Source of the DNA: DASXTB01 sp036505615
Lineage (GTDB): Bacteria; Acidobacteriota; UBA6911; JACQSX01
Length of the DNA: 14,112 nucleotides
Direction of reading: 5' to 3'
Assembly (NCBI GenBank): GCA_036505615.1
Contig: DASXTB010000448.1
Coordinates: 1 to 14,112 of the forward strand
Part shown: positions 6,820 through 13,570 of the stretch, one piece after another
How positions within the stretch are numbered: position 1 is the stretch's first letter
Layout of the letters: each line of letters begins with the position of its first letter
Notes under the pieces: generated by a model
What the model saw: the letters and a program-made list of their open reading frames with translations, nothing else
Databases searched by the model: none
Told to the model about the DNA's origin: nothing
Translations under genes and position numbers: made by a program

Positions 6820-7799
6820 ACGGTCTCAGCCGGCGCAGCCCTGTTGCTTTCGGGGACAGAACTTCGCACCGGCACCCGGTGGGATTGAAGAATGAAGGGT
6901 TTCAGCGCTTCGTCGGACAACTTTCGCGCCGCTTGTACGCTTCGCCGCTGCCGGACCGTATCAGGCAACCAGAGAATATTGACGGAGAAATTCTGCAATT
7001 GCGCGATTTTCCTCTTCCAGGGAAGAGGCAGCAGCAGAATATCACGCAGCGCGCGAAGGGCATTTGAGAGCTGGTAGTTCTTCAAAAGAGAGCGGAAACT
7101 GTGTCGTTCTCCCAGGATCTCGCGCCGGTCCCAGCCCAACTCCCGGCGCGTTGTGGCGCCGTACTTGTGATATACGACCGCGCCGGGACAGGTGATTATC
7201 CGATAGCCAAGCAGGCGCGCGCGCCAGCAAAAATCCACGTCCTCGTGGTACATGAAGAAACGTGGATCGAAGCCTCCGAGCGTGAGAAAAACATCACGCC
7301 TGATGAAGCAGGCGCCTCCGCTGGCGAAGAAGACCTCCTCCGGACTGTCGTACTGGCCGCGATCAATCTCATTTAATCCACGGTCCCAGGCGTATCCCAG
7401 ATAATTCATTCCTCCGCCCACGCCATTGATGACATCGCGCCGGTCAAAAAACAGGATCTTGGAAGCGGCGGCGGCAACGCTCGGATCGTCCATGGCCCGA
7501 GCCCCCTCTTGCAAGAAGGACGGATTGGTCTCTACATCAGTATTGAGGATGACGAGCAGCGGGTGCTTGGCGCGGCCGGCGGCCAGGTTGACGGCTCTCG
7601 AAAATCCCAGATTCTCGGAGTTCCTGATCACCTGTACTGCGGAAAAGAGCCGTGCCACCTCACAGCTATTGTCGTTTGAGTTGTTGTCGATCATTAGGAT
7701 CTCGGAGGGCCGCAGCGTCTGCCGGGACAGAGACCCCAGGCAGAGGGGCAGGTCAGCGGCGCCGTTGTAGTTGACAATCACCACCGAGATGCTACTCAT
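6816..7799 (-). CDS. Family 2 glycosyltransferase, rhamnosyltransferase-like (first glycosyltransferase in operon)
   Basis: Taking ATG 7799 gives 327 residues. ATG 7808 (three residues longer) is also possible, and a more distant in-frame start near 7889 is unlikely because that part overlaps the coding end of the upstream gene. Motifs are SVVIVNYNGAADL (5-17), LMIDNNSNDNS (35-45), LGFSRAVNLAA (64-74), VILNTDVE (83-90, metal site), SGGACFIRR (160-168), FFMYHEDVDFCWR (181-193) and Tyr-His at 210-211. The segment RRSVQAARKLSDEAL (285-299) repeats the RQAVQARRKRSDEEI signature of the next enzyme, so the two are probably paralogues. The start overlaps the methyltransferase stop by 8 nt, so it is probably translated by coupling. 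Transfer of a deoxyhexose such as rhamnose is only a family-based guess. Confidence 0.9.
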   Translation of the reverse strand: MSSISVVIVNYNGAADLPLCLGSLSRQTLRPSEILMIDNNSNDNSCEVARLFSAVQVIRNSENLGFSRAVNLAAGRAKHPLLVILNTDVETNPSFLQEGARAMDDPSVAAAASKILFFDRRDVINGVGGGMNYLGYAWDRGLNEIDRGQYDSPEEVFFASGGACFIRRDVFLTLGGFDPRFFMYHEDVDFCWRARLLGYRIITCPGAVVYHKYGATTRRELGWDRREILGERHSFRSLLKNYQLSNALRALRDILLLPLPWKRKIAQLQNFSVNILWLPDTVRQRRSVQAARKLSDEALKPFILQSHRVPVRSSVPESNRAAPAETV

Positions 7800-9801
7800 T
7801 TTTTCCATCCAACCTGCGTCGCAGTCTTGACCAGGCAATCCGAGAGACTGGTTTCTGTCGCTCAGCCTGAAGCAGTTTCTCCAGCTCACGGGCGTGGTTT
7901 TCCAGGAGGCGAACCTGGTTATCCAGGAGTTGCTGGTGTCTTAGCCCCTCATTCAAGAGAAACAGCAAGTCGGTCTGCTGTTGAATGCCGGCTCGAGATA
8001 AAATTTCTGGTTGCTGCTCCAGAAAGTGGAGCAGTTCGGCCGGCGCATCGTTCCGCGGCAAATGAAAGGGCTGATCCGGCATCGCGCTCTTCGAGATGAG
8101 GAAAAAGCGGCGGTAAGGCTTTCCATTGCTTGCCCACAGTTGTCGCGCATTTACCGTCCGGTTCAATTTTTCCAGCGTCCGATACTGTTGATAATACGAG
8201 AGCGTCAGCGAGACTTTTTGAAGAACCTCCCACATATGAGACGACATGCCCTCAATTTCAACCACAGAATATCTGTGCTCGTCGGCCCACCTGGTTATGT
8301 CTTCACGCTCAGGGAGACCGTGTTCTCGATGCTCGGCTAGAAAGCCATGTATGGCGGCGCCGGCATCCCGCAAGGATTCCCGCACCCGCTTTTCGGCGGC
8401 TTCTGCGTCCGGCGAGGCAACCGGGCCCGCCAGGAGAATATACCGGCCACTCAAGTCATCGAGTCTTTCCAGGAAGCTTCGGCGGGCGGCCTTTGGAATA
8501 TGTTCCAGAACGTCGAGGGACAAGACCAGATCGAATTTTGTTCCTGGAAGAGCCGCTTCGGAAAGATATCTGCGAGAATCTGCCGGACGGATGTCTGTAA
8601 AAATTGCGGGAAGGCCAAAATCCGATGCATCGGCCCAGTGGCCTCCCTGGTCGCCAATATAACCGCCAAAGTCGAGAGCTGTTACGGGCGGCAGCGGGAG
8701 AAGCTGTGTAATGAGCGTGCTTGCGTGGTAGCGTTCGAACAAGTCAAAGGGCAGCGTGGCGGTCAATTCTTCGCGGGTTGCCGGCGCGATGGCGAACTGA
8801 ATCGGTCCGATGATAACCTGCCCGGCGCTGCTTCCGTCGCTCAACTGAAACTCAATAGAATGTCCGCCGGAGTTGAACAGGATTTTTTCCGCTGCGCGCG
8901 AAAATTGCGGAGTTGTGGACAGAAAGTCAACGCGCTCTATCACCCGGCCATCGGCAACGACCAGGAATGCGCCATTGTGGCCCGTCGTCTGGACTGAAAA
9001 CTCCAGCTCAACGGAAATGGGGAGCTCCGATGAATTCAAGACGTAGATTTCATTCTTCTCGCCCAAGACATGCCCTTGCGGGTGGGTATGAAATCCGGCG
9101 CGGACTCTCCAGGCGACGCAGTCAGAAAAAGGTTGAGTTGCGCGCAAGAAGTCGTCCTCAAAGAGGAGTTTGTGGAAATGTTGCACTCGACTGCGGGACT
9201 TGGAAGCGGCCAATATCAGATTGAAATCAGTGCCATCAAAACCAAAGTTGCAAGAAAAACCATTTTTCTCCAGTAACGAAAGCCAATGAGCCGGCGGGCT
9301 CTCGTGAACGTGCGTGGTCTCATCCCCTCGGAAGCGGCACGGATCGGGCGTGGACGCGATGAGCAGGCCGTCGGACGCCAAGCAGCGGTGGATTTCTCTT
9401 ATTGTCTGAACCGGATTTTCCAGGTGCTCCAGTACGTCGAAGGCGGTGATCAACCTGAGCGAGCCGGATCGAAAGGGAAGCGCCAGAGCGTCGGCCTCGG
9501 CCAGGAATGCTGTGACGGCACTATTCTGTTTCAGCGCAAAGCGGCTGACGTCGCACCCTACGACTCGAAAGCCTTCTGTTCGGGCCTGCTCGATTAGAAA
9601 GCCGTAAGCGCATCCAAGATCGAGCCAGTGGTCTGCGGGGTTGACAAGAGACTTGACCCGCTTCAGCCACGGCGCCCAGTCCGGGTGGTGCGTGGCATAA
9701 CCTTCTTTTGGGTATCCACTGTTTGCGCCGTGGAAATAACCCTCGTCGTAGGTTTCCCGTAATGTCTCCCGCCGAGTGCTTCGAGACTCGCTTGCCTTCA
9801 T
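7792..9801 (-). CDS. Tandem SAM-dependent methyltransferase with beta-rich middle and helical tail
   Basis: This is a 669-residue protein. Domain 1 (about 40-200) is a class I methyltransferase: WLDLGCAYG (59-67) is the SAM-binding motif I, VVGCDVS (80-86) the acidic loop, and FDVLEHLENP (121-130) the motif typical of Methyltransf_11/23 enzymes. Residues about 245-340 are beta-rich and may be a small sandwich. Domain 2 (about 355-530) repeats the fold: TALDFGGYIGD (374-384), IFTDIRP (400-406) and LVLSLDVLEHIP (425-436). The tail after 590 is helical with Leu/Glu/Gln periodicity (about 612-650). The start at 9801 is preferred to the open frame reaching 9906, because the extra residues are low-complexity and a promoter lies between. 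It leads the glycosyltransferase operon, so O-methylation of a sugar or glycan terminus is the likely role. Whether both domains are active cannot be told. Confidence 0.85.
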   Translation of the reverse strand: MKASESRSTRRETLRETYDEGYFHGANSGYPKEGYATHHPDWAPWLKRVKSLVNPADHWLDLGCAYGFLIEQARTEGFRVVGCDVSRFALKQNSAVTAFLAEADALALPFRSGSLRLITAFDVLEHLENPVQTIREIHRCLASDGLLIASTPDPCRFRGDETTHVHESPPAHWLSLLEKNGFSCNFGFDGTDFNLILAASKSRSRVQHFHKLLFEDDFLRATQPFSDCVAWRVRAGFHTHPQGHVLGEKNEIYVLNSSELPISVELEFSVQTTGHNGAFLVVADGRVIERVDFLSTTPQFSRAAEKILFNSGGHSIEFQLSDGSSAGQVIIGPIQFAIAPATREELTATLPFDLFERYHASTLITQLLPLPPVTALDFGGYIGDQGGHWADASDFGLPAIFTDIRPADSRRYLSEAALPGTKFDLVLSLDVLEHIPKAARRSFLERLDDLSGRYILLAGPVASPDAEAAEKRVRESLRDAGAAIHGFLAEHREHGLPEREDITRWADEHRYSVVEIEGMSSHMWEVLQKVSLTLSYYQQYRTLEKLNRTVNARQLWASNGKPYRRFFLISKSAMPDQPFHLPRNDAPAELLHFLEQQPEILSRAGIQQQTDLLFLLNEGLRHQQLLDNQVRLLENHARELEKLLQAERQKPVSRIAWSRLRRRLDGKNE

Positions 9802-9810
9802 CAGAAGGCA

Positions 9811-9840
9811 ATTATAGCCCGTGCTGCCCGGTTGGCCCAA
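9811..9840 (-). promoter_or_regulatory. Predicted promoter of the glycan operon, near-leaderless
   Basis: On the minus strand, TTGGGC (9840-9835) is followed after 18 nt by a perfect TATAAT (9816-9811). The ATG of the tandem methyltransferase begins 9 nt after the -10 box, so a start point 6-9 nt downstream of it would leave a leader of about 0-3 nt. No Shine-Dalgarno sequence precedes that ATG; CCTTCT sits there instead. The -35 match is only 3 of 6. Confidence 0.5.
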
Positions 9841-9843
9841 GCC

Positions 9844-9865
9844 GGGCGGCCCTATGTGGCCGCCC
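9844..9865. terminator. GC-rich hairpin after sdhB
   Basis: GGGCGGCC (9844-9851) and GGCCGCCC (9858-9865) form a perfect 8-bp stem with a 6-nt loop. It lies about 43 nt past the sdhB stop in the direction of transcription and before the predicted operon promoter. No U-tract follows, so intrinsic termination is uncertain. It may still separate the sdh and glycan transcripts. Confidence 0.4.
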
Positions 9866-9907
9866 GCCGCAATAGCTGCCGATTCGCGACAGGACCTTCC
9901 ACGCAAG

Positions 9908-10666
9908 TCAAGCGGTTTTTCCTTTCCTGAACCTCCTGAATAGCCGCGTCAGCGGATCATAAAACTCGTCCACCACGCGCTCTTTCAAGGGGATGATGGC
10001 GTTGTCGGTTATCCGGATGTTCTCCGGGCATACTTCGGTACAGCATTTAGTGATGTTGCACAGGCCCAGCCCCATCTTGCTCTTCAGCAGTTCTCTTCGA
10101 TCATTGGTATCGAGGGGATGCATCTCCAATGCGGCGTATCGCACAAACAGGCGCGGGCCGGCAAATTGCTGCTTGTGGCCAGGATGGTCGCGGATCACGT
10201 GGCAGACGTTCTGGCAGAGGAAGCATTCGATGCACTTGTGAAATTCCTGCACCCGGTCAATATCTTCCTGCTGCATTCGGTGCATGCCATCAGCCTCTTT
10301 CGGTTTCGGTTTGAATGCGGGCACTCGCTTGGCCATTTCAAAATTGAACCTGACGTCGGTCACCAAGTCCCGGATTATGGGAAATGTCTTCATGGGGGCG
10401 ACGGTAATGGTCTCGCCCGGCTGGAAAAGATTCATGCGCGTCATGCAGGTCAGCCGGGGCCTGCCGTTGACCTCGGCGCTGCAGGAGCCGCACTTTCCCG
10501 CTTTGCAGTTCCAGCGTATTGCCAGATCATTGGCCTGAGTGGCCTGGATTCGATGCAGCACATCCAAAACGACCATCCCTTCCTCAACCGAAATGCGATA
10601 GTCCTTGAAAGCGCCGCCGGTGACGTCGCCGCGCCAGATGCGCATGGTGAATTCTGAGGCAGGCAT
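9908..10666 (-). CDS. sdhB: Succinate dehydrogenase iron-sulfur subunit
   Basis: This 252-residue electron-transfer subunit passes electrons from the flavoprotein to the membrane quinone site. The N-terminal ferredoxin-like domain carries C54, C59, C62 and C74 (CKAGKCGSC...C) for the [2Fe-2S] centre, with all four ligands cysteine. The C-terminal helical domain has C145, C148, C151 and C155 (CIECFLCQNVC) and C203, C209 and C213 (CNITKCCTEVCP). This matches the spacing for one [4Fe-4S] and one [3Fe-4S] cluster, with C208 as an extra cysteine. The start ATG overlaps the sdhA stop by one base (TAATG), and GAGGAG lies 8 nt upstream, inside the end of sdhA. The length is normal. The fumarate reductase direction cannot be excluded, but the neighbouring sucC favours succinate oxidation. 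Confidence 0.95.
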   Translation of the reverse strand: MPASEFTMRIWRGDVTGGAFKDYRISVEEGMVVLDVLHRIQATQANDLAIRWNCKAGKCGSCSAEVNGRPRLTCMTRMNLFQPGETITVAPMKTFPIIRDLVTDVRFNFEMAKRVPAFKPKPKEADGMHRMQQEDIDRVQEFHKCIECFLCQNVCHVIRDHPGHKQQFAGPRLFVRYAALEMHPLDTNDRRELLKSKMGLGLCNITKCCTEVCPENIRITDNAIIPLKERVVDEFYDPLTRLFRRFRKGKTA

Positions 10667-12477
10667 TATTTCTTCTCCTCGAGAAGCTTTTTCAGATCCG
10701 CCGGCATTTCGGGCAAGGGCTCCTGAGTGACGCTGAGCTGGCCGTCTTTGAGGCGAATCAACACATTTACTCTTCCCAGCGCGGGATCCGACTTGGGAAA
10801 ATCATCCCGCGTCTGAGCGCCCCGGCTTTCCTTGCGCTCCAGCGCTGCCAGCGTAATGCATTCGGAGACCTGAAGCATGGACCTCAGATCCAACGCCAGA
10901 TGCCAGCCCGGATTGTACTGGCGATGGCCTTCCACTCGGACTCGTGTTGAGCGCTGCTTCAGTTCGTCGATCTTCTCCAGCGCCTTCTTCAGCTCGCTCT
11001 CGGCGCGAATGATTCCAACCAGATCCTGCATGCACTGCTGGAGATCCTGTTGAATGGCATAAGGATTCTCGCCGCCGGACTGATCGAAAGGGCGCAGGGC
11101 TTCCTGCGCGATTGCGTCGATCACGCTGTTGTCCACGACCGGTTTCCCGCTGCAGGTCCTGGCGTATTGGCTGGCCGCCAGACCCGCCCTGTAGCCAAAC
11201 ACCAGCAAATCGGAAAGTGAGTTACCGCCCAGGCGATTGGCGCCGTGCATGCCGCCGGCGACTTCACCGGCGGCGTACAGGCCTTTGACAGTGGCAGCGG
11301 CGCTGTCGGCGTCTACGCGCACCCCTCCCATGATGTAGTGGCAGGTCGGGCCCACCTCCATCGGCGCCTGGGTGATATCGACGTCGGCCAGTTCCTTGAA
11401 CTGGTGGTACATGGAGGGAAGCCTGCGTTGAATGTATTCCGGATCGCGCCGGGTCGCGATGTCCAGGAAAACTCCGCCATGCGGGCTTCCGCGGCCCGCC
11501 TTAACTTCGGCATTGATAGCTCGGGCTACTTCGTCGCGCGGCAGAAGATCGGGAGTGCGCCGGGCAGTTTTTTTGTCGCTGTACCAGCGATCTGCCTCTT
11601 CTTCGGTTTCAGCTGTTTCAGCCCGAAACATCTCCGGAATGTAGCGAAACATAAAGCGTTCGCCCTGGGAATTTTTCAGCGTCCCGCCATCGCCCCTTAC
11701 GCCTTCGGTTACCAGGATGCCGCGGACAGAGGGAGGCCAGACCATGCCGGTAGGATGAAACTGCACAAACTCCATGTCGATCAGGTCAGCGCCCGCCGAG
11801 AGGGCGAGGGCGTGGCCGTCTCCGGTGTACTCCCAAGAATTGGAGGTAATTCTATAAGCTTTGCCGATGCCACCGGTTGCCAGTACCACTGCTTTGCATT
11901 TAAAGACTACGAACTTTCCTGTCTCGCGCCAGTACCCAAAAGCGCCCGCCATGCGATCACCGTCTCGCAGCAGGGTCACAACGGTACACTCCATGAACAC
12001 ATCAATGCCCTTGTGGACGGCATGCTGCTGAAGCGTGCGGATCATTTCCAGACCGGTGCGGTCGCCCACATGGGCCAGACGCGCGTAGCGATGGCCTCCG
12101 AAGTCCCGCTGGAGAATGCGGCCGTCTTCGGTGCGATCAAAAAGAGCGCCCCATTCTTCCAGCTCGAGAACGCGGGCCGGCGCTTCCTGCGCATGCAGTT
12201 GAGCCATACGCCAGTTATTGAGCATTTTGCCCCCGCGCATGGTGTCGCGGAAGTGCACTTGCCAGTTGTCCTCGGGATAAACATTTCCCAGCGCCGCGGC
12301 AATTCCGCCTTCAGCCATCACGGTATGCGCTTTGCCCAGTAGTGATTTGCAAATGAGAGCCGTTTTTGCGCCTTGGGCGGAGCTCTCAATTGCCGCTCGG
12401 AGCCCGGCGCCCCCGGCCCCAATGACGATCACATCGTACTCGTGGGTGTCATATTTGCTCTCGGCGCTCTCGGGCAT
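10666..12477 (-). CDS. sdhA: Succinate dehydrogenase flavoprotein subunit
   Basis: This 603-residue catalytic subunit oxidises succinate to fumarate on the cytoplasmic side. The FAD fold is at IVIGAGGAGLRAA (17-29), and H51 in KAHTVMAEGG is the expected covalent FAD attachment. Active-site residues by family comparison are H241 (QFHPTG), the catalytic arginine R314 (LPRDEVARAI), H380 (PTCHYIMGG) and R415 (GANRLGGNSLSDLL). The C-terminal ESRGAQTRDDFP (550-561) has Gln where many relatives have His. ATG 12477 is chosen over a TTG one codon upstream; it overlaps the sdhC stop by one base (TGATG). The order C-A-B with a single anchor gene matches the mycobacterial Sdh1-type arrangement as I recall it. 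Confidence 0.96.
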   Translation of the reverse strand: MPESAESKYDTHEYDVIVIGAGGAGLRAAIESSAQGAKTALICKSLLGKAHTVMAEGGIAAALGNVYPEDNWQVHFRDTMRGGKMLNNWRMAQLHAQEAPARVLELEEWGALFDRTEDGRILQRDFGGHRYARLAHVGDRTGLEMIRTLQQHAVHKGIDVFMECTVVTLLRDGDRMAGAFGYWRETGKFVVFKCKAVVLATGGIGKAYRITSNSWEYTGDGHALALSAGADLIDMEFVQFHPTGMVWPPSVRGILVTEGVRGDGGTLKNSQGERFMFRYIPEMFRAETAETEEEADRWYSDKKTARRTPDLLPRDEVARAINAEVKAGRGSPHGGVFLDIATRRDPEYIQRRLPSMYHQFKELADVDITQAPMEVGPTCHYIMGGVRVDADSAAATVKGLYAAGEVAGGMHGANRLGGNSLSDLLVFGYRAGLAASQYARTCSGKPVVDNSVIDAIAQEALRPFDQSGGENPYAIQQDLQQCMQDLVGIIRAESELKKALEKIDELKQRSTRVRVEGHRQYNPGWHLALDLRSMLQVSECITLAALERKESRGAQTRDDFPKSDPALGRVNVLIRLKDGQLSVTQEPLPEMPADLKKLLEEKK

Positions 12478-13259
12478 CAAAAGAACCTCAAGTCGCGGAA
12501 CACTCCCATCGCTACAAGGCGGACGTACAGATCGGCAAAGGCCACACCAAAAAGGCTAATCCAAGCAAACAGCATATGCCGCTCGTTGAGCCTGGTCAGC
12601 GCGCTCCAGAGACGGTATCGGCCCGGAGCTTTGGAAAAAACATCCACGTGCCCGCCGCAAACATGACGGCAGGAATGACAAGACAGAGAATAGAGCGAAA
12701 GCAGGGCGGCATTGACCAGCAAAATCAGAGTTCCAACGCCCATGCCGAACCCACCGGGAAACTGGAAGGCCTTCAGGACATCCCACCACAGAAACGCGAG
12801 CACCGGAATGGAGAGATAAAAGAAATAGCGATGGATATTCTGCAGGATCAGCGGAAAGCCGGTTTCCCCCGAGTAACCCGACCGGGCGTCGGCTACGGCA
12901 CAACCGGGTGGCGCCCACCAGAAGGAACGGTAGTACGCTTTGCGATAGTAGTAGCACGTCAATCGAAAGCCGCCCGGAATCCACAGGATCAGAAAGGCGG
13001 GCGACAGATTCCACCACGAGCCGATGAGCGGCACGCTAACATGCTGGCAGTTGGCGCTCAAACAGGGAGAGTAAAAAGGCGAAAGGTACGGGTCTACGTA
13101 ATAGTAAGTATTCTGGAGGGCTGCCCAGGTTGCGTAGACTACAAAGCCTCCCAACGCCAGCACCGTAAGCAGGGGCTCTACCCACCAGGCATCCCGGCGT
13201 AGGGTTTTTGAGCCGGCCATCGGGGAGGCTTGCACTTGAGCTGCGCCATTTGGGCTCAT
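12477..13259 (-). CDS. sdhC: Succinate dehydrogenase membrane anchor, single-subunit (Sdh1-like) type
   Basis: This 260-residue membrane protein anchors SdhAB and should hold the quinone site. Hydrophobic segments are at about 29-48, 82-100, 143-162, 172-193 and 226-250, i.e. about five helices. That is enough to replace the separate SdhC and SdhD of other bacteria; no second anchor gene is present. Conserved-looking features are YLSPFYSPC (58-66), C71/H73 and a compact LSCHSCRHVCGGHVDVF (192-208) with three Cys and three His. Such a cluster suits a metal centre rather than only heme ligation. A membrane-embedded Rieske-type [2Fe-2S] cluster has been reported for mycobacterial Sdh1, as I recall. 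The start at 13259 has AGGAAGGAG two bases upstream. It is the first gene of sdhCAB. Confidence 0.88.
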   Translation of the reverse strand: MSPNGAAQVQASPMAGSKTLRRDAWWVEPLLTVLALGGFVVYATWAALQNTYYYVDPYLSPFYSPCLSANCQHVSVPLIGSWWNLSPAFLILWIPGGFRLTCYYYRKAYYRSFWWAPPGCAVADARSGYSGETGFPLILQNIHRYFFYLSIPVLAFLWWDVLKAFQFPGGFGMGVGTLILLVNAALLSLYSLSCHSCRHVCGGHVDVFSKAPGRYRLWSALTRLNERHMLFAWISLFGVAFADLYVRLVAMGVFRDLRFF

Positions 13260-13570
13260 GACTCCTTCCTAGTAGAGCGGTTCGATTGGGAATTATAACG
13301 ATAGCCGCTGAAAATTCTAAAATTAGAAATATCGAAAGAAGAGATAAGACAGCTGAATTGGCCGCCAGAAGCATCGTCGGCGGATGCGCAGCCCCAACCA
13401 AAACTGCCACGAAGGCACGATGGGCGTGAACTTAATTGAAAAGCCGCTTCGTGTCACCGTGTCCTCGTGGCCAGGGAAAAAAAATGCTGACCCCCGCTTC
13501 GTGAAATTCGTGGCTAAGGCTTCTGGTTTTGGTAAGATGGCCGCCCTCATGATTTGACTGTTCAACAGCT
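13260..13570. other. Divergent sdhC-sucC intergenic region with degenerate TTCGTG-type repeats
   Basis: Besides the sdh promoter, this 311-nt region has several TTCGTG/TCGTGG words at 13447-13470 and 13497-13514. It also has an imperfect inverted repeat, CCACGAAGGCACGA (13407-13420) against CCGTGTCCTCGTGG (13457-13470). Near sucC, a weak extended -10 (TGGTAAGAT, 13530-13538) and a small palindrome CTGTT-C-AACAG (13558-13568) lie just before the ATG. I see no gene here. Confidence 0.5.
13292..13320 (-). promoter_or_regulatory. Predicted sdhCAB promoter with palindrome over the -35 box
   Basis: On the minus strand, TTAGAA (13320-13315) and a perfect TATAAT (13297-13292) are 17 nt apart, giving a leader of about 26 nt that includes the strong AGGAAGGAG ribosome site. 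The -35 box is one half of the dyad TTCTAA-AA-TTAGAA (13315-13328), which could be an operator. The regulator is unknown. Confidence 0.55.

Noticed and set aside
8347..8997. A 216-codon plus-strand open frame inside the methyltransferase gene
   Set aside because: It is antisense to conserved methyltransferase motifs, has no visible domain and has no ribosome site.
9802..9906. N-terminal extension of the double methyltransferase
   Set aside because: Its residues are Gly/Pro/Arg-rich without homology, and the stretch contains a hairpin and a promoter-like element.
11245..12342. A 365-codon plus-strand open frame opposite sdhA
   Set aside because: It lies wholly antisense to a gene with all SdhA catalytic motifs. 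Its translation has no recognisable domain and reflects the GC-rich third positions of sdhA.
13530..13538. Extended -10 as a firm sucC promoter
   Set aside because: TAAGAT matches the consensus in only four positions and no -35 box lies at a proper distance, so it is mentioned only within the intergenic entry.
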